Below, in pieces: positions 62,472 to 64,000 of a stretch of DNA of 64,000 bases; within the stretch, counting starts at the first letter, position 1, and every line of letters starts with the position of its first letter. The DNA is from Lacunisphaera limnophila. GTDB taxonomy: Bacteria; Verrucomicrobiota; Verrucomicrobiia; Opitutales; Opitutaceae. The translations under genes were made by a program, and so were the position numbers. The DNA is taken from NCBI RefSeq assembly GCF_001746835.1, contig NZ_CP016094.1, positions 1,736,001 to 1,800,000 on the forward strand, in the 5' to 3' direction. The notes beneath the pieces are model-generated. The model saw only the letters and a program-made list of their open reading frames with translations. It had not been told where the DNA came from and ran no database searches.

Positions 62472-62562
62472 GGAAGGCTTAGGAAACCCAAATGGTTTCT
62501 GCAGTTTCCAGCGTCAAGCCGGAAGTTTCCATGGGGGGGCGGCGAGGGGAAAGACCAGAGCG

Positions 62563-62587
62563 AACCGGCCCGGAGATCAGGTTCCAC
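62563..62587. repeat. Family C hairpin between TetR and DCC genes
   Basis: Minus strand GTGG, then AACCTGATCTCCGGGCCGGTT; one stem mismatch. Confidence 0.75.
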
Positions 62588-62642
62588 CTTGGTTGGCGGC
62601 GGGCGGGATTGCCAAGGGTGGGTTGGGTTCTAGGGTGGCGTG

Positions 62643-63068
62643 ATGTCCTCCCGCGTACCCATGCCGGTCCTGTTGTTCGATGGCGAATGCGGGCTGTGCA
62701 ACCACATCGTGCGGCTGATGCTGCGGGCGGATCGGGCCGGGCGGTTGCGGTATGCGCCGTTGCAGGGAGCGGAGGCACAGGCGTATTTGCGGGCGCAGGG
62801 GCTGCCGACGGCGGATTTCGACTCGCTGGTGTTTGTGGCGGATTGGACGGATCCGGTACCGGGCGGGTATGCGTTGCGCACCGACGGGGCCCTGGCGGCG
62901 GCCGCGGTGGTCGGTGGGGCCTGGCGACCGGTCACGTGGCTGCGGGTGTTGCCGCGGGGCCTGCGGGATTTCGGCTACAAGCTGGTGGCGCGTTCGCGGT
63001 ATGCGCTGTTCGGCGAGTACCGGCCGACGCCGTTGCCGAAACCGGCGTGGGCGGAGCGGTTTCTCTAG
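62643..63068 (+). CDS. DCC-family thiol-disulfide oxidoreductase (DUF393)
   Basis: A 141-residue thioredoxin-like protein with the DCC signature VLLFDGECGLCNHIV, whose CGLC forms the redox pair. LRADRAGRLRYAPLQGAEA and the late LRDFGYKLVARSRYALFG, with the tail usually carrying a further Cys, follow the family. Physiological partner unknown; often near lipid or carotenoid genes. The ATG before SSRVPMPVLLF is used; a GTG directly precedes it. It converges on the RRM gene. Confidence 0.9.
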   Translation: MSSRVPMPVLLFDGECGLCNHIVRLMLRADRAGRLRYAPLQGAEAQAYLRAQGLPTADFDSLVFVADWTDPVPGGYALRTDGALAAAAVVGGAWRPVTWLRVLPRGLRDFGYKLVARSRYALFGEYRPTPLPKPAWAERFL

Positions 63069-63100
63069 GACCGATACGGCCTATTGGCCTTAGGGGATAA

Positions 63101-63131
63101 AATAAAAAAGGCCGGACGAATCGTCCGGCCT
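63101..63131 (-). terminator. Intrinsic terminator of the RRM gene
   Basis: On the minus strand AGGCCGGACGA pairs with TCGTCCGGCCT, one base apart, followed by TTTTTTATTTTATCC. It lies 26 bases past the RRM gene stop. Confidence 0.9.
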
Positions 63132-63156
63132 GGGAAATGACAACTGGGGCGAAGGC

Positions 63157-63609
63157 TTATTCGCGGCCGTAGCCGCCGCCGCCGTCGCCGCCGCGATCGC
63201 CACGGTAACCGCCGCCGCCACCGCGATCCCCGCGATAGCCGCCACCGCCGCCGCGACCACCGCGGAAGCCGCCGCGACCACCGCGACCGCCACCGCCGAA
63301 GCCGCCGCGACCGCCGCCGCCGCCATAACCACCGCCGCCGCCGGGAGGACGTTCCTCACGCGGACGGGCGATGTTCACCGCGAGGGCCCGGCCCTCGATC
63401 TGGTGGCCGTGGAACTTCTCCACGGCCTGTTGGGCCTCTTCGCCGCTGCCCATGGTGACGAAGGCAAAACCACGCGAACGGCCGGTGAACTTGTCGAAGA
63501 TGATCTCGACGACGCTGACGGTGCCGACCTCGCCGAACAGGGCCTCGAGGTCCTGCGCGGTGCTGGCGAAGGGGAGGTTCCCCACGTAGAGCTTGGAGTT
63601 TTCTGACAT
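63157..63609 (-). CDS. Glycine-rich RNA-binding protein with one RRM
   Basis: A 150-residue protein: one RNA recognition motif at residues 5-83 (RNP2 KLYVGNLPF, RNP1 RGFAFVTM) and a Gly/Arg-rich tail (residues 88-150) made of GGGG, GRGG and YRGDRGG units. It resembles the RNA-binding proteins of cyanobacteria and Verrucomicrobiota, thought to work as cold-shock or RNA chaperones. RGG-type tails promote RNA binding and condensate formation. Transcribed towards a strong terminator; divergent from the SWIB gene. Confidence 0.93.
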   Translation of the reverse strand: MSENSKLYVGNLPFASTAQDLEALFGEVGTVSVVEIIFDKFTGRSRGFAFVTMGSGEEAQQAVEKFHGHQIEGRALAVNIARPREERPPGGGGGYGGGGGRGGFGGGGRGGRGGFRGGRGGGGGYRGDRGGGGGYRGDRGGDGGGGYGRE

Positions 63610-63820
63610 GTAATGATGCGAGCGGATGCTGCTGCCTGGCCGCCCGTCCCCGGCTGTCGGATTTCAAATCATCACTGAACAGGGCGCTCACCTGACAATT
63701 TTCCGTGGCGGCAGGATACTGACAAACAACCAACCCAACGGCGCGAGGCTGGCCGCGCCGAGGTTGTTAGCAAGCGATTATTGACCGGCCCGCCGGGGTG
63801 GGCGGAGGCGCCGCCGGCCG

Positions 63821-63860
63821 GATTCTCCCTCTGAGAAAATGAATTCTCCCTCTAGAAAAT
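63821..63860 (+). promoter_or_regulatory. Pair of direct repeats, possible operator, upstream of the SWIB gene
   Basis: ATTCTCCCTCTGAGAAAAT and ATTCTCCCTCTAGAAAAT stand 21 bases apart, two helical turns, just upstream of the gene start. Each copy is weakly palindromic (ATTCTC...GAGAAAAT). This is an AT-richer island in GC-rich DNA, as expected of a regulator site, but the factor is unknown. Confidence 0.5.
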
Positions 63861-63900
63861 CGTTGCATTGGGGTAAGCGGCATCTATGACGAATGCCACT

Positions 63901-64000
63901 ATGGCTAAAAAAACCACCCGTAAACCCAACGCCGCTTTCATGAAGCCGGTCACTCCCGATGCCGCCCTCGCTCCGATCGTCGGCTCGAACCCACTGCCCC
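63901..64000 (+). CDS. SWIB/MDM2-domain protein, 5' part (cut by the window edge)
   Basis: The first 33 residues, MAKKTTRKPNAAFMKPVT, then PDAALAPIVGSNPLP, match the N-terminus of short bacterial SWIB-domain proteins known from Verrucomicrobiota and Chlamydiae (basic lysine start, then AFMKP and the SWIB helix). In Chlamydia the domain is also found fused to topoisomerase I. An in-frame ATG 15 bases upstream could also be the start. The rest lies beyond the window. Two direct repeats precede it. Confidence 0.8.
   Translation, partial: MAKKTTRKPNAAFMKPVTPDAALAPIVGSNPLP

Overview
The window is GC-rich chromosomal DNA (no rRNA, tRNA, phage, plasmid or CRISPR signature seen) that most resembles a member of the Verrucomicrobiota, family Opitutaceae or a close relative. 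This assignment is inference. It rests on the large TonB receptor with an N-terminal carboxypeptidase-regulatory-like domain, the SWIB-domain gene cut by the right edge, several small families common in that phylum, weak Shine-Dalgarno signals, and the dispersed ACCACAGAG-type repeat. About 63 protein genes are packed on both strands with mostly short gaps; no gene-free stretch exceeds 300 bases.

Layout. 0.2-13.2 kb: an exported Cys/His/Asp protein, a beta-hydroxyacid dehydrogenase, an AEC transporter, a 1734-residue exported coiled-coil protein with about 27 PAYPDL repeats and a C-terminal LysM domain, glycerol kinase, a TRIC/UPF0126 channel, and EamA and MATE transporters. 13.3-25.2 kb: metabolic and housekeeping genes (old yellow enzyme, DUF167, PLP enzyme, exonuclease III overlapping a SET-domain gene, esterase, CinA-like, SYLF, zincin, Spy-like, BaiN-like flavoprotein, AEC, TerC). 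25.3-34.0 kb: HPF, Tex, Gfo/Idh/MocA, DUF885 peptidase, exported hydrolase, TrmH/SpoU methyltransferase. 34.2-40.2 kb: a TonB-dependent receptor followed by an exported protein that fuses a ParB-like domain to a beta-propeller phytase, a likely phosphate-scavenging locus. 40.2-50.3 kb: an envelope and stress-flavoured block: DUF3185, triple BON protein, NarL-type two-component pair, ECF sigma factor, DUF1469/holin-like, DUF883, a 39-residue basic protein, the PA2779/PA2778-like set, a PAS protein and a PAS histidine kinase. 50.4-58.6 kb: a Pro/Ala-rich membrane protein, MarC, Dus, a PatB/MalY-type lyase, two Hsp20 genes behind a good sigma-54 promoter match, TerC and MscS. 58.7-64 kb: a TetR-HlyD-ATPase-permease efflux operon, a DCC thioredoxin-like protein, a glycine-rich RRM protein and the start of a SWIB protein.

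The most unusual feature runs across the whole window: more than 20 short hairpins, many with a GTAG or GTGG head (as in REP/SMAG elements), some arranged as inverted pairs like REPINs. They are not only intergenic. In at least five genes the stop codon lies in the head or stem of such an element, and in three genes (BaiN-like, tex, trmH-like) an element lies in frame inside the coding sequence and adds residues, as Rickettsia palindromic elements do. No REP-associated transposase is present here.
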